Source: Hippophae tibetana (lineage: Eukaryota; Streptophyta; Magnoliopsida; Rosales; Elaeagnaceae). From it: a DNA stretch of 64,000 nucleotides. The translations under genes and the position numbers were made by a program. Positions within the stretch are counted from its first letter, which is position 1. Each line of letters begins with the position of its first letter. Of the stretch, positions 24,521 to 36,640 are shown in pieces. The notes beneath the pieces are model-generated. The model searched no databases, was not told the origin of the DNA, and worked only from the letters and a program-made list of their open reading frames with translations. The DNA is taken from the NCBI GenBank assembly GCA_037013495.1, contig CM072811.1, positions 20,073,659-20,137,658 on the forward strand. Reading direction: 5' to 3'.

Positions 24521-25129
24521 AATTGTCTAAAAAACTTCATGAATTAAACCTTGAAGAAGACACCTTAAACAAAATCTCTACTTTAATGGTAGATGAATCA
24601 TCATCTAAGTCTGAACCTTGGTCAGATGACTCAAAAGAATCAAATCCCCAGGAGAACGAGTTAGCATCAACTAACTCTGAACTTCCAATAAGAATATTAA
24701 TGTATTAACTAAGGAAGAAGATGAACAACTTTAAACAAAAATCCTTAATTTAAATGGCCATCATATTACAAAATTATATACGAACCATTTGACTAGTAAC
24801 TTAGCCAAAACCTAACCATTACCAAAACCTTATGAACTTTCAAGTACCAGTATAGGCTATTACAACCTCATTGTTGTTTTGAAACAAAATAATAAAATAT
24901 TAAAACCAGAAAGTCAGATTCAAGACTTAAAAACTGAAATCAAAACCATTAAGCTAGAACTCCACGAGCTTAAGGAAAAACATAAATAATATGACCTCAA
25001 GTTTCAATTACTTGACAAAAGTGGAGCCAAAACCCCAATCGGTTTAAGTGAGTCAGATGACGAGCTTGAATCTGATACTTAAGAACTTAAGAACATGGAA
25101 TGAGTTCCAAAATATGTTCATCAAATTCT

Positions 25130-27060
25130 TAGGAAAATCACAACCAAGAAATACAAAATATCTATTAAACTAGTATTTCCTAATCAATCAAAACTTGAGA
25201 CAATAGCCTTATTTCATACAGGCGATGATCTCAATTGTATTAAACCTTCAATCATCCCAAGAGGATTTTATCAAACAACAAATGAACAACTTTCCTCAAA
25301 CAACAAAAAAAAATGAGCATCATATGCAAAACGTAAGTTGCAATTCTTAACGAAACATTTCTTATTAAAACTTCATTCGTGATTGTATCCAATATAGACT
25401 ATCCAGTCATATTAGGAACATCATTCATGAATATTATTACCCTATATCTTGTCAAGAATGATAGGATTTCTTTCAAAATCGAAAAGAAAACCTTCAGTTT
25501 TCACTTCATCGAAGAACCAAAAACCAAGAATCTCAACCTTATTAAAGCCAATTCCATCCATTAAAAGGAGATTTTCGTTCTTATTAAGCAAAAAGAAGAA
25601 GACCTTCTCTATCTCAAAACCAAAGTTAAATCTCACATAGTTGAGAAAGAACTTCAAATACCAGAGATTCAAGATAAAATCTCTAAACTCCAAAATTCTT
25701 TCGAGAAAGAAGTTTGTTATAATCTACCCAGCGCTTTCTGAAGTAGAAAAGAACATATGGTAGACTTACCATATGAATCATCTTTCAATGAAAAAGATAT
25801 TCCAACAAAAGCAAGACCAATTCAGATGAATATTGACCTTGAACAATTATGTAGAAAAGGGATCAACGATCTCTTATCTAAGAAATTGATTTCAAAATCT
25901 AGATCACTGTAGAGTTGTGCTGCCTTCTACGTCAAAAAATTAGCTATGATTGAGCGAGGAACATCTCAATTAGTCATCAACTGCAAACCTCTTAACAAGA
26001 CCTTAAAATGGATTAGATATCCTATTCATAATAAAAAAACCTTATTCAAAAACTCCATTCTTCATCAATATTCTCAAAGTTCAATATGAAGTCATGCTTC
26101 TAGCAAATTCAAATTGAACCAAAACATAGATATAAAATGACATTTATTGTTCCATTTGGACAATATGAATGGAATGTCATGCCCTTTGGGCTAAAAAATG
26201 AGCCTTTTAAATTTCAAAGGATTATGAATGATATATTCAATCATTATTTAAAATTTTGTATAGTGTACATCGATAATGTACGTATATTTTCTAAAGATGT
26301 TAGATAACATATTAGGCATCTCAAAACCTTCTTTCATATCATTAAAAGGAGTGGACTGCCATTATCAGCCAAAAAGATGACTCTTTTCCAAACCAATATT
26401 AGGTTTCTTAGACATAATGTGTCTAATGGAACCATTATTCTAATCAAACAATCTCTTCAATTTACTACTAAGTTTCCTGATAAAAGCATTGACAAAACTC
26501 AGCTATAAAGATTTCTTGGTAGCTTAAATTATGTTTTAAGTTTCTGTCCTAATATCAATAGATTGGAAAAGCCATTACATAATAGGCTAAAAAAAACTCT
26601 TGAGCAATGGACAGAAGAACATACCAAAATTGTGAAAAGAATAAAAGCACAAGTTCAAAACATTCTGTGTTTACATCTTGTGGATCCAACACTTTCAAAG
26701 ATAGTAGAAACCGATGCTAGTGAACTCGGCTACGATGGGATATTAAAATAAGTCCAAGAAGATAAAGAACTTATAGTTAATTTGTCTATGCCAATTGGAA
26801 TGATTTCCAAAAGAATTATTCCACTGTTAAAAAAGAAGTATTAGCAATAGTACTTTGTATTTCAAAGTTTTAATCAAATTTATTAAATCAAAGATTTTTA
26901 TAAAGAATTGATTGTAAATCCGCAAAAGAAATTTTATTAAATTTTTTAAAAAAAATTGCATCAAAACAAATTTTTACCATAAGGTAGGCATTATTAAGAG
27001 TTTTTTTTATTTCGATATTGAATTTATTAGAGGAGAAAACAATTCATTACTAGACTTTCT
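25130..27060 (+). other. Protease, reverse transcriptase and RNase H region of the pararetrovirus fossil
   Basis: Protease-like words (KLVFPNQSKLETIALFHTGD near 25160-25225; VILGTSFMNI near 25407) are followed by RT. The block TFIVPFGQYEWNVMPFGL lies near 26142-26192 and the catalytic-region word VYIDNV near 26262. RNase H has VETDASELGYDGIL near 26705-26748 and ends with DFLTREFPQNKF near 27053-27090. The order PR-RT-RH without integrase identifies a pararetrovirus and not a Ty3/gypsy element. Confidence 0.82.
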
Positions 27061-28639
27061 AACCAGAGAGTTTCCCCAAAATAAGTTTAACGATGAGTAA
27101 GAGGAAAAAGGGAAAGGAGAAAAGGGAACCTCTTCTAAATCCTTCTATCAAAACCCTCTCATCATCAAAACCAATTATCACATGGTCCCAAATGGCCTAA
27201 ACCAAAACTGCAAAAGCAAAACCATCCTCCTTGGAAGAATTATCACCAGAATTATCCCCAATAGACGAAGTTCTTTATCAACGAGTCCAAGATTGGATCC
27301 TAAATCTCAAAGATTCACATGACTCATAAGCATTACAAATAACCTATGATAGCATTCCAAGATTAGGTTCACCATTATCACTTTCCGAAGTGAAGGCCCC
27401 AGCCTTCAAAGGTAAAGACAAGGTATTAAAGGAGGCAACGTCTTCCAAATTAAAAATAATTTCAAAAAAATCAACTGGTACAATTTCTATTCCAAAAAGG
27501 AGGATAACAACCTCTACTTATTTTCCTCAAAAAGGAACAAGGAAAGTTATTCCCAAATCTATTTCAAAACCAACTTCTGAGTATATTTTAAAATAACAAA
27601 CTCAGATAGTTATAATTGTTGAAAAGGGATTTTATGATTAGAATCCTTATTTAGCAACTCAAAAATTATTTAGAAAGGGTTTCTTTTATTGGACTTTTGC
27701 CAATTCAAAAACTCCACAATACTATCAACGTGTTCTGGAAATCACTAGTAGTGTTGAATTCAAACACTTCTTTTATCCCAAATCATCAAAGCGTAGTTTT
27801 GAACTGCTAAACTTCATAAAATCATATCTTCAGCAGACTCGGAAAATGATCTTTCCAAACCACTGTCCTTTCAGGTCAGTATCACATCTTCCCTCCTACA
27901 TTGTACAACATACAATTATTAGGATTATTACCAGGCATGGTTCAATGCATTCCTTATCCAAAACAAAGATAACCAACATTCTTGGTTATTTTTCTTTGTC
28001 AATAAATCCATCAATCCATCAAGATTTCCTTCTTGGTTTTCTGATTGGTGAAAATTATTTGGAAACATTTCCTCCATTATCATTTCTCTTGTACAAGAGA
28101 GTTATGAATCTTTTCAAACACATTACAAACCTACATTAGAGGAAGCCAGATTCCCTCCTCTATATATTTTTTGTTCAAAATTCTATCTTTCTTGGGTCTA
28201 TCAATGGGTCCTAAAACTTGTTACATCTGAGATAATCACCATTACCCACCTATTTCAAGTTAAATGGTGGTCGTTATTTACGATCCCCAAAACTTTATTA
28301 CAACCAGCTGTTGAAAAATGGCTTTTACAAAAGGGTCACAGAGAGCCCCAAGTAAAGGAACTCTAAGCATCTTCATTACTCTTAGAATAAAAGGCATATA
28401 CAAATGCCTAATATCTCAAGCAAAAATCCAAGAAGAACTTCTAGAAATTATTAAACAATTATCACAAAGATCTTCTGGCCAAACTTCTGGAATGAAGAAA
28501 GAAGAAGAAACTTAGATGAGACTCAATCACCCGATAAAACAGTCTCGCCATCATCCAAAGCCTCATCAGCTGATTTAATAAACTTAGAAATAGCTAGTGA
28601 AGATATATTATTCTGGACTCGAAAATCTCGTCCATAGAA

Positions 28640-28805
28640 ACTTAATGGGCTTGTGAATCCATTTACTTATCTAGCCTGCATGTCCATATTACTTTGGGCC
28701 TATGAGTCCATTTGCTATTACTTTGGGCCTATGCATTCATTTGTTATTACTTTGAGCCTATGAGTCCATTTATTATTACTTTAGGCCTACGTGTTCATTA
28801 ATTTT
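28640..28805 (+). repeat. 29-base tandem repeat near the 3' end of the viral copy
   Basis: The unit TATGAGTCCATTTGCTATTA plus CTTTGGGCC repeats about three and a half times between about 28680 and 28800, with several substitutions between copies. It sits between the last coding part and the promoter-like region, where caulimovirid intergenic DNA would be. Confidence 0.75.
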
Positions 28806-28839
28806 ATTACATAATAAAAGTCCATTTATTTGTAAAGGC

Positions 28840-28960
28840 TCATCCAACGGTCCATCAAAATCTTTAGAAGACGACAAAATAGCAAACGATACCGACATGT
28901 ATTACATGTTGATCAACACAGTCCAATTGGATTGTTGTGTTATGCTATATAAATTTTTAA
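28840..28960 (+). promoter_or_regulatory. Pararetroviral promoter-like region
   Basis: Downstream of the coding part and the tandem repeat there is GAAGACGACAAAATAGC (28867-28883) and then a TATA box in GCTATATAAATTTTT (28945-28959). In caulimovirids the single intergenic region carries an enhancer of this type and a TATA box driving the full-length RNA. Activity is unknown. Confidence 0.5.
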
Positions 28961-31099
28961 GAATTGCTAAAAGAATTGCTAACTAATACATCTCACACTA
29001 ACTATTGATGATGAACATATAAGTAACTATAGAAAGAATTATAGTTGGATATTTGTTTATTTTTTACATAACAGATCATCACGGAATCTTGAAATATATA
29101 TATGGCTTTTGGTTTTTGAATCCTGTCAAAAAGTTTCGATCCAAATTATAAATGAGAGAAAAATATTATTGAAGTAGATTAGATTATTTCATTTATATAA
29201 TTTAATATTTTAAGTTAAAAAAAATATTATTTAATCTAGTTACAGAAAATGATAAATTAAAAATAAATTATTTTATTTTTAATGATTTTTTATTAAAATA
29301 TTATTATTTTTTGATTAAATGATTAAAACAAGAATCTTTAATAATATCAAAGTAACATTTAATATAAAAAAAAGTTTAACAAATAATTGATCTTGGTATT
29401 TTTTTGGTTAATTATTATTATTTTATTTAATTATTTCATTGATTTTAATTTTTTATTGAAAAAATAACTTTATATTTAAATATTATTATAGTTGATTTTT
29501 TTAAAAAAATTCATATTAAATTTTATTTTTATTATTATTAAAAATTTATATTTTAATTTCTCTTAATCCTCTCATAAAAAAAATATTCTCCTAGAAAATC
29601 ATTATACATAACTAAAATATTAAATAATATCATTTTTAATTTAACAATATGAATAATTAATAATCTGTATGTTATCTTACCCTATAAATTAACCATATGT
29701 AAGGCTTCACCGACTTGTTTGCCAAAAGTAAAGAAAATATATATGCCATATCCCTTGCCTTTTGTTCAAAGTGGATATTTTTTTTTCTTTTCGAACCAAA
29801 TTGTGACACTACATTGCTTCACTATCCACCATTATGTATGATGGGACACTGGGATTAAGCTCCACTTCAATGAAATTAGTGAGGTCTGATCGGATAACAA
29901 GTGTTCCTTCAGGGTAAATCCCATAAAAAATATATCATATAACAAGTACTTTGAAGTCAGCTATATGGAAAATTTACATTAAATTATTTTGAAAATGCAA
30001 ATATTATAATCAATATTATTCAGTTACCATATTATTAAATAAAAAGAAAAAAAATGTCGATTTGTTTTATTTGAAGTTCTAAAATAGTAGGTGTATATCA
30101 GAAATAATTAAATTTGACTTATGTATTTTTAGATTAAATTATTATTGATGTGATTTAAAATTTTAAAATATTAAGTATATATCATACATAATTAAATATA
30201 ATTTATATATTTTTAAATTAAATTATTATTTATATGATTCAAATTGTTATAGAAAATAAGAGAAAAATAGATTTTAATGTTTAGAGTACTGAATTAACAA
30301 ATGTAACATATATGTTTTAGCATATATCTTAGTTTGTACATGGGTTATATATATTGTATATTATATATTGTATGTAGTCAAAAGAGTGTTTAGATAATTT
30401 TTTGTTTAGGTTAAATATGATTTTAAATATATTTATTTGTAAAAACGAAATCAACATTTAATTTCATTTATTTGTAAAAAAATGTTAAATAATGAAATAA
30501 ATTAATTTTTTTATTAACTATTACAGAATAACACAACACATATATTACATATATATTTATGTTTTTTAATAAATATATATATATATATAATATTTAATTA
30601 AAAATATTATTTAAACTTTAAAAAAATTATTTTAAATTTTAACAAAATTTCCCTTATCTAATATATAAAATAACATATTAGATGATGAAAATTATTTAAG
30701 TTTAATCAAATAACTTGTTAATTTTTTTAAATAATTGTTTAATTAAAGAATTTCATTACATTATTAAAAAATATAAATATATATGTATTATTTTATGAAA
30801 TATTTGATAAAAAATTAAATTTATTATTTTTTAATATTATTTTAAAAAGATTTTAAAAAACACATTATATATATAAAAAAAACAAACACTAAAGAGTTTG
30901 TGCATAATTACGTTATGCACCGGGTGTCGTTATTTATTGCTGTCAATTCTTTTCAAATGTATTTTTTTAAAAAAAAAAACTGTTATTATATTTACAAATA
31001 AACTTACGACAAGGTTTACATAGACAACGTTTTTCCTAATATTACTATTTGCAGCTAAAATAATACTTAGTTAATAATTGATGCATGTGATTAGAGCTC

Positions 31100-31144
31100 C
31101 GCATGAATAGGCATGGTACGGTCGCATGAATAGGCATGGTACGG
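31100..31144 (+). repeat. Perfect two-copy 22-base direct repeat
   Basis: The unit beginning CGCATGAATAGGCATGGTAC occurs at 31100-31121 and again at 31123-31144 without a mismatch, with one base between. It is much GC-richer than its surroundings and must be a fresh duplication. Confidence 0.85.
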
Positions 31145-32699
31145 GGGAAAATGATTGTGGTAATTAGTTTTAGATAATCACATGTGCTTATTAGTTTTTT
31201 TCTATGGTTTAATTATATTTTTTAATATTTATTTAAAAAAATTAGATATTAACTTAATTATTTTATTAAAAATATTGATATTAATATTAATTTTTATTTT
31301 TTAATATTTAGTATATATTATTAAGTAAAATAAAAAAATATAAAGTAATAATAAATAAAATTTAACTTAATTATATATGTTTATTTTTAAAAAAATTATT
31401 AAATTTTTTGTAAATAATTATAATTATAATTATTTACTATTCAAATTTCCATCAGTGATAGCATAATACATCAGTAATCAGTGAATAGTGAATAGAATGA
31501 GACCGGCTCTTCAAGAGATATGATGACATATAAAGCTGATATTTGACAAGAAATGAATAGTACACTAGGGAATTGAGTAGTGCGGATCCTTTAACACTTA
31601 CTGCAATATTAAAGATTTTAATTATATATATATATATTTTATAAAATCAGATTATATTATATAATATATAAAAATTTAATATGATTAAAAATCATGAATC
31701 TAAGTTATATTAAATATTTAAATTAATTTATATAAATTTTTAATTATAAAATTATATATCTTAATTTTTATTTTAAATTAAAAATAATAATTTTATTATT
31801 TTAAAATATATTAAATATTAATTAAATAAATTATAAAATAAAAATTATTTTAAAATAATTATTTTATTAAAATATTTATAATCGATATTATCTCGTTATA
31901 TTTTACTACCAAATATAATATAGATTAAATATAATAAATTCAATATGGATTAATTTAATATAATTATATTTAATATATGTAATATAGTGCATCAAAATGT
32001 TAAATATAAGATAAAGATGTAGAGTGAAATTAATATAACAAAATCATAAAATTTATAAGGTTTTTATAGTTAAATGATATTATCTCAAAAGACATTCTCC
32101 TATGAAAAGATTTATCTTTCTATACTGGTTCAGTATAAAGTCGATAAGTTCGGATAAATAAACTTACAATGAGCTCTCGGTTCAAGTTTTTATAATACAG
32201 GGTAAAAAGTTTTATATCTAAAGTTGGATATTAATATGAAAATTATATAAAATTGCATCATTAATACTTTGCATTATAAAAAAAGTATATTATTAGTCTA
32301 TTTTTTTTAAATATTAAAAAATATGAAATAAAATACACTTCAAAATCGACAAAGATAAAATAATAAATTTATCGTTTGTTTTTATAAAAATTATTTGTTA
32401 ATGTTTTACTTTAATAATCATAGTTTATCAAATTTATCTTTTTATGATTATTTTTAAATTAAATTGTATTATTTTAAAAGAAATGATTTTTGATGTATCC
32501 TTAAAAAAATATAATATTTATAAGTAGGTTTACTAAAAATAAATAAGATACCCAATCCCATATAATATATAGCATAAATGCCTTAAATTTCTCAGCTAAA
32601 TCAGTTTATACATGACTTAATTACCTTAATAAGCTCAAAATCAAACCATTCAGTCAACTACTTATCATCCTTAGTTCATGAACACATTTTAGTTCTCAC

Positions 32700-32852
32700 C
32701 GTTTCACTCACCACTCAATCTAATATGCAAACTCTTTATTGCTATAACAATCTTATATGCAGTTTCAATGCCCACGTAACCATAACTTTCTTTCTCAGCA
32801 ACAACCTTCTTTCCATTCCACTCCTTCCTAAGTCCAATACCAATTATGAGTA
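32700..32852 (-). pseudogene. Possible exon relic, family unknown
   Basis: On the reverse strand about 45 codons are open, reading IGIGLRKEWNGKKVVAEKES and then YGYVGIETAYKIVIAIK. Composition and amino acid order look protein-like and unlike the AT-rich flanks. I do not recognise the family. It could equally be a fragment of a transposon protein. Confidence 0.25.
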
Positions 32853-33257
32853 AACAACTTATTGTAATGTTTGCATAATCACTTCAGGCAAAATTAAATA
32901 TATTTAATATTAAACTGCTATCAATTAAACCTTTAAATATTATAATATATATTTTTTATTATTATAAGTTTTATGAATTTTATTTTAAGATTTTTCTCAT
33001 GTGTTCTTGGTCTTACTCCGAACAAATTTAGTCTTATTATTCATGAAATTAAGCAATTTAGTCTCATAAGTTTTAGGTTAAGTCCAATTGATCTCATATT
33101 TTTTTAAAAAGAGGCCCTTAAATCTAAAATAACTATTTTGTAATAATTATGTGACTAATCCGACTATTTTTTTTGCAAAAATTATTCTAATAAATATAAA
33201 TCAAATAAACAAATAAATTCTTGTTCTTTCATTCTCTAGGAAATGATTTTATAGGTA

Positions 33258-33520
33258 CTTCGAAAAATATAGAGATAAAGACTTAAAAAGAGAAGTTACT
33301 GAGTCTTGTGGCTTTGCTTAACTCAAAATTTGAGTACGTGGGCAAAGGGCCGAATTGGTATCATAACCAAAAAAGAAAGAGGATAAGTTACACAGACATA
33401 GGTGATTTTGTAACCTTTTTTTTTTTTTCATTCTTGTGCTATTCTTGTTCTTCCTTTATATGTTGTGTTATTCTTGCTTTTCTCAACTTCTCTATCTCTT
33501 TCTATGCTTGTTTTTGTCAG
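33258..33520 (+). repeat. Decayed copy of the GH3 5' leader
   Basis: 33381-33520 matches 60955-61094, the 5' untranslated exon of the JAR1-like gene. Shared words in the same order include AAGTTAC, GGTGA..T.GTAACCTTTTTTT, TTCTTGTTCTTC, TTTTCTCAACTTCTCT and TCTCTTTCT. Weaker similarity may reach left to 33258 (ATAGAGATAAAG). No GH3 coding exon is found nearby, so this is a stranded leader fragment on the same strand, 27.5 kb upstream. Confidence 0.65.
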
Positions 33521-33699
33521 ATTTGATCTATTTGTATTTGTAAAGAATATGAGTGTTGGTTATTTATATGGATAAAATATTTTCCTATAAATTTGTTTTT
33601 AGAATTGTTATCAATTCTATTAAGTAAAGTAAAAAAATTTGAAGGTTTGGGATAGTCGTACTTCAGATATATATTTTATAACTATCACACATAGGATTG
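33521..33699. other. Spacer before the Sirevirus-like element
   Basis: Short AT-rich sequence; nothing recognised. Confidence 0.4.
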
Positions 33700-34972
33700 T
33701 GAAAAATTCCAAAACCTGATACACTACTAGGGTAAGGAGATGCATACTTCTTAAGGACTCAGTTCTAACTCACACAGAAAGAAAAAACAAACACTTATGC
33801 AATATACATAACTGAATAACAAACAATATAATATCACATAAGCAGATAGCTTTGAACAACAGATATTATATAAACTCAACATAAAGCAAGGAATAATATA
33901 ATGACTTTTTAATCATAGTTTAAGCTTTTAGTATGTTGTAACATACACACCTTAAACTCAGATTGTACTAATACAACATCATATCATGCATAACAAGCGA
34001 TGTAATGAAGTAAACCTATATAAAGACTGTATCTATATGGTAACATTCATGAGTTGCTTAAGGCAACCACTCAACAATAAATAATTCACTAAATAGTAAC
34101 AAACTTACAACACCAATAGACATTAAAACCATAATTACCTTTATTAGCCAAGACTTCCATCCAAACTGCCTATTGTTTCTCTTAACTTGCTGCTTCCGCA
34201 ACAACTTGGTTCGACACATGAACTCAGCTATCCTCCATAGCCAATACCACTCAATGTAATGTGATTGGAAACCATAGATCAAGTAACACTATCAACTCAC
34301 ACTCTCAAGGGATACACATTCCAACACTAATATCAAATCATGTACGGGAGACACACAGTCAAACCATGTATGCACATAAACTACAATTTGATTACTAAAC
34401 TCACTAAGTGACCCACACTTAAATATAGTCTCTCCAAAATAATTTTGATCACAAATATAAATGTTAGAGTGAATTTTGGTAGAGTTTTGGTTCTTAAACA
34501 AAGGGTAAAGAAGATAGAAAAGAGTGGGGTATTTATAGAACTCAAATTTGCTACCTCTTTAACCACCTCACTAACCACCATGATAGCCACCTCGCCAAGG
34601 CTCGTGGAGAGCTTGGTAGGGTGAAAAGGAGGTGCTAAAAAGTTGCATTTTACTTTTTCCTAAAATGCCGAGTATAATCCATAAATACCTATACCTGAAA
34701 TATGCCAAAACTATAAGTAAAAATGTCGGCTCGTTTACACACTCATTTTCTAAAAACCAACACTCAACCTAGAATTCACATTACGTAAACCAAATCGTGG
34801 TGTGTATAAACATGCTTGCATAGAGAGTGTACTTAACTATGTGTGTGTATGAATTAATGATACGAAGTAACCAACCTTACACAAAGGAAGACAAATACAC
34901 TAAGTAAAAAAGAACAGACACCATGTTTTATACATGGAAAACTAACACATTCACAAGTATAATGAGACTTAG
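33700..34972 (-). repeat. 3' LTR of the Sirevirus-like element
   Basis: Aligns along its length with 40470-41686; shared blocks include AAACACTTATGCA.TATACAT, AACAATATAATATCA and AGGAAGACAAATACACTAAG. On the reverse strand it follows the purine tract AAAGGGAGAGATT (34973-34985). Confidence 0.82.
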
Positions 34973-35940
34973 AATCTCTCCCTTTGTTTATTAGTGTCAA
35001 AAATTTGTTCAATTAGGTACAAACACTTATCAATCATGAGAAGATCATGAAGATGTCCTAAATTTGTTTGTTCCCATGAAAAACACAACAACACACACAA
35101 AAACCCAAAAGACGTACCTATTCCAAGTGCATCCATCCTAAATGCTCTATCTAACTTCATGAATCAACTCATGGATTCTGACATTCTAAAATATGGGGGT
35201 CTTAGCACCACTACACACAAAGCATCTAAAGCTTGAAGACTTCATTTTACACCTATAACCTACACACATGAAACACACACATACGTCGTGAAATGTATCA
35301 TACAGAAACAACATGTAGGCAAATTGCACTACTCCCTTTAACTTTATGAAACACTCATATTGAATGTATGCAAGTTAGACAACAATATATGGCGCAATCC
35401 TACACTCATAACCCATGTGGTACATAACATGGAAACAGTCATATAGTTATGGACAAAAACTTCTCCCTTTTTGACAATGAAAATCAAAAGTACACCCATA
35501 TAGGAGGGAGATAAGAAAAACAAATATGCAATAATTGTAATACCAATGCAATGGGGTAGATAGAGTTAAGGTAAAATAGAATCATTCACAAATGAAAATA
35601 ACTCCATCAAACTTATAGTCATTAAACAAAATTTATTTCACATAAGGAAGTTCAAAGACAAACTAAAAGTAAGAGACCAAACAAAAAGAGATCAATACTT
35701 TCTATTTCCTTCTCTAGTATCATCATTTCCTTGAACATGGCTCTGAAAAGGTTGTTCAGCATTAGAAGGGGCATTAGGAGGAGGTGTTATAGTTTATAGG
35801 CTGGGAAACTTGTTTGTAAATTGATTAAAAGAGTGGACTGTCAATGAGTGGACTAAGTAGCATTCATAGAAGAAAATGAAGAAGGGGTAGTATATGAACA
35901 TTAAGAATCATGATTGTTAGAAAAAATAGTGGAATCCTAC
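34973..35940 (-). other. Region with multiple purine tracts before the 3' LTR
   Basis: On the reverse strand there are at least three AAAGGGAG-like tracts: next to the LTR (34973-34985), near 35333-35341, and near 35462-35471 within GTCAAAAAGGGAGAAG. Repeated polypurine tracts in this place are a known Sirevirus trait. No reading frame is recognised. Confidence 0.6.
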
Positions 35941-36640
35941 CTGGAAATCAAATAAGGATAGTGAAAAGTAGAGGAAGGTGGAGAAATATTATATAAAATG
36001 ATAATTTTATAAATCATGCTAGCAATATTTATATCATTACTATTTAGAATCACACAGAGGAAAAAGAAGAAGATGGGAGTGAGGATGAATAACAACACTA
36101 ACAATAACATTAAGAGAATGACTTGGGTGAGAGGTTCCAACAACAAAGGCATTACCAGTAAAAGAGTAGTCAAGTCCTACCAACTTAAGAGCCATTTCTT
36201 CATAATTTTGAGCATTTACAACATCAAAATCAAAAAGGCAAGTGGAAAGAAATATTTTCAAATTCAAATGAAGTGACAGGAAATGATGGAAACTCAATGA
36301 CAAAAATTGTAAAAAATTATGAATATCATCCCGAGAGAAGGTAACTCCATGTCTTCTAAAGACAAAAGAAGTAGAGAATTCAGTAGTAGGAGTATTAGGA
36401 AGGGCAACATAAAACTTCCAAACAAACTCGTCTAGAGAAATAATTTAGAAAACATAGTGAAATCCAAGAAAAGCATGAAAAACTTTGTTCAACTTCAAGA
36501 AAATCATGAATATTGACAGGATGCTCAGCAAGAATAAGTGCAATGCTAAAAGGATTGGCAGGCTTAGGTTGTTTTGACTTTTTACTGCTTCTGAAATGTT
36601 TTAGGGCCATAATTGGTAAAAATAAGAAGGTAAGATATAA
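35940..36640 (-). other. Unassigned ORF region in the envelope-like position
   Basis: Fossil coding-like stretch. Reverse-strand peptides include MALKHFRSSKKSKQPKPANP and, further on, FRRHGVTFSRDDIHNFL and ALKLVGLDYSFTGNAFVVGT. The style (basic start, then RHGVxFS, then a helical part) recalls proteins annotated as putative plant transposon proteins that ride in plant retroelements. It lies between gag and the 3' LTR, where Sireviruses may carry an extra frame. Function unknown. Confidence 0.45.

Larger units (their letters stand above)
21885..28990 (+). mobile_element. Endogenous pararetrovirus (Caulimoviridae), fossil
   Basis: A viral copy, not an LTR element. Parts in order: an upstream coding region (about 22000-23600), a coat-protein-like region ending in a zinc-knuckle-type motif CYKCGKKGHT (23785-24520), a protease region (about 25130-25460), and reverse transcriptase (about 25750-26560). 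RNase H follows (about 26560-27060), then a further coding region (about 27070-28500) and an intergenic promoter region with a TATA box. No LTRs flank it. The RT carries badnavirus/petuvirus-like words such as IPTKARPIQMN and CAAFYV. It is broken, with more than twenty breaks, and looks ancient. The genus is not certain. Confidence 0.85.
28991..33250. other. AT-rich intergenic DNA with small repeats
   Basis: No gene is recognised on either strand apart from the doubtful relic at 32700-32852. Small features are a two-copy AT-rich direct repeat of about 82 bases (30080-30245) and an 8-base perfect inverted repeat, GTGCATAA/TTATGCAC (30900-30920). There is also a two-copy repeat at 31100-31144. 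Long runs of A/T words dominate. Confidence 0.6.
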
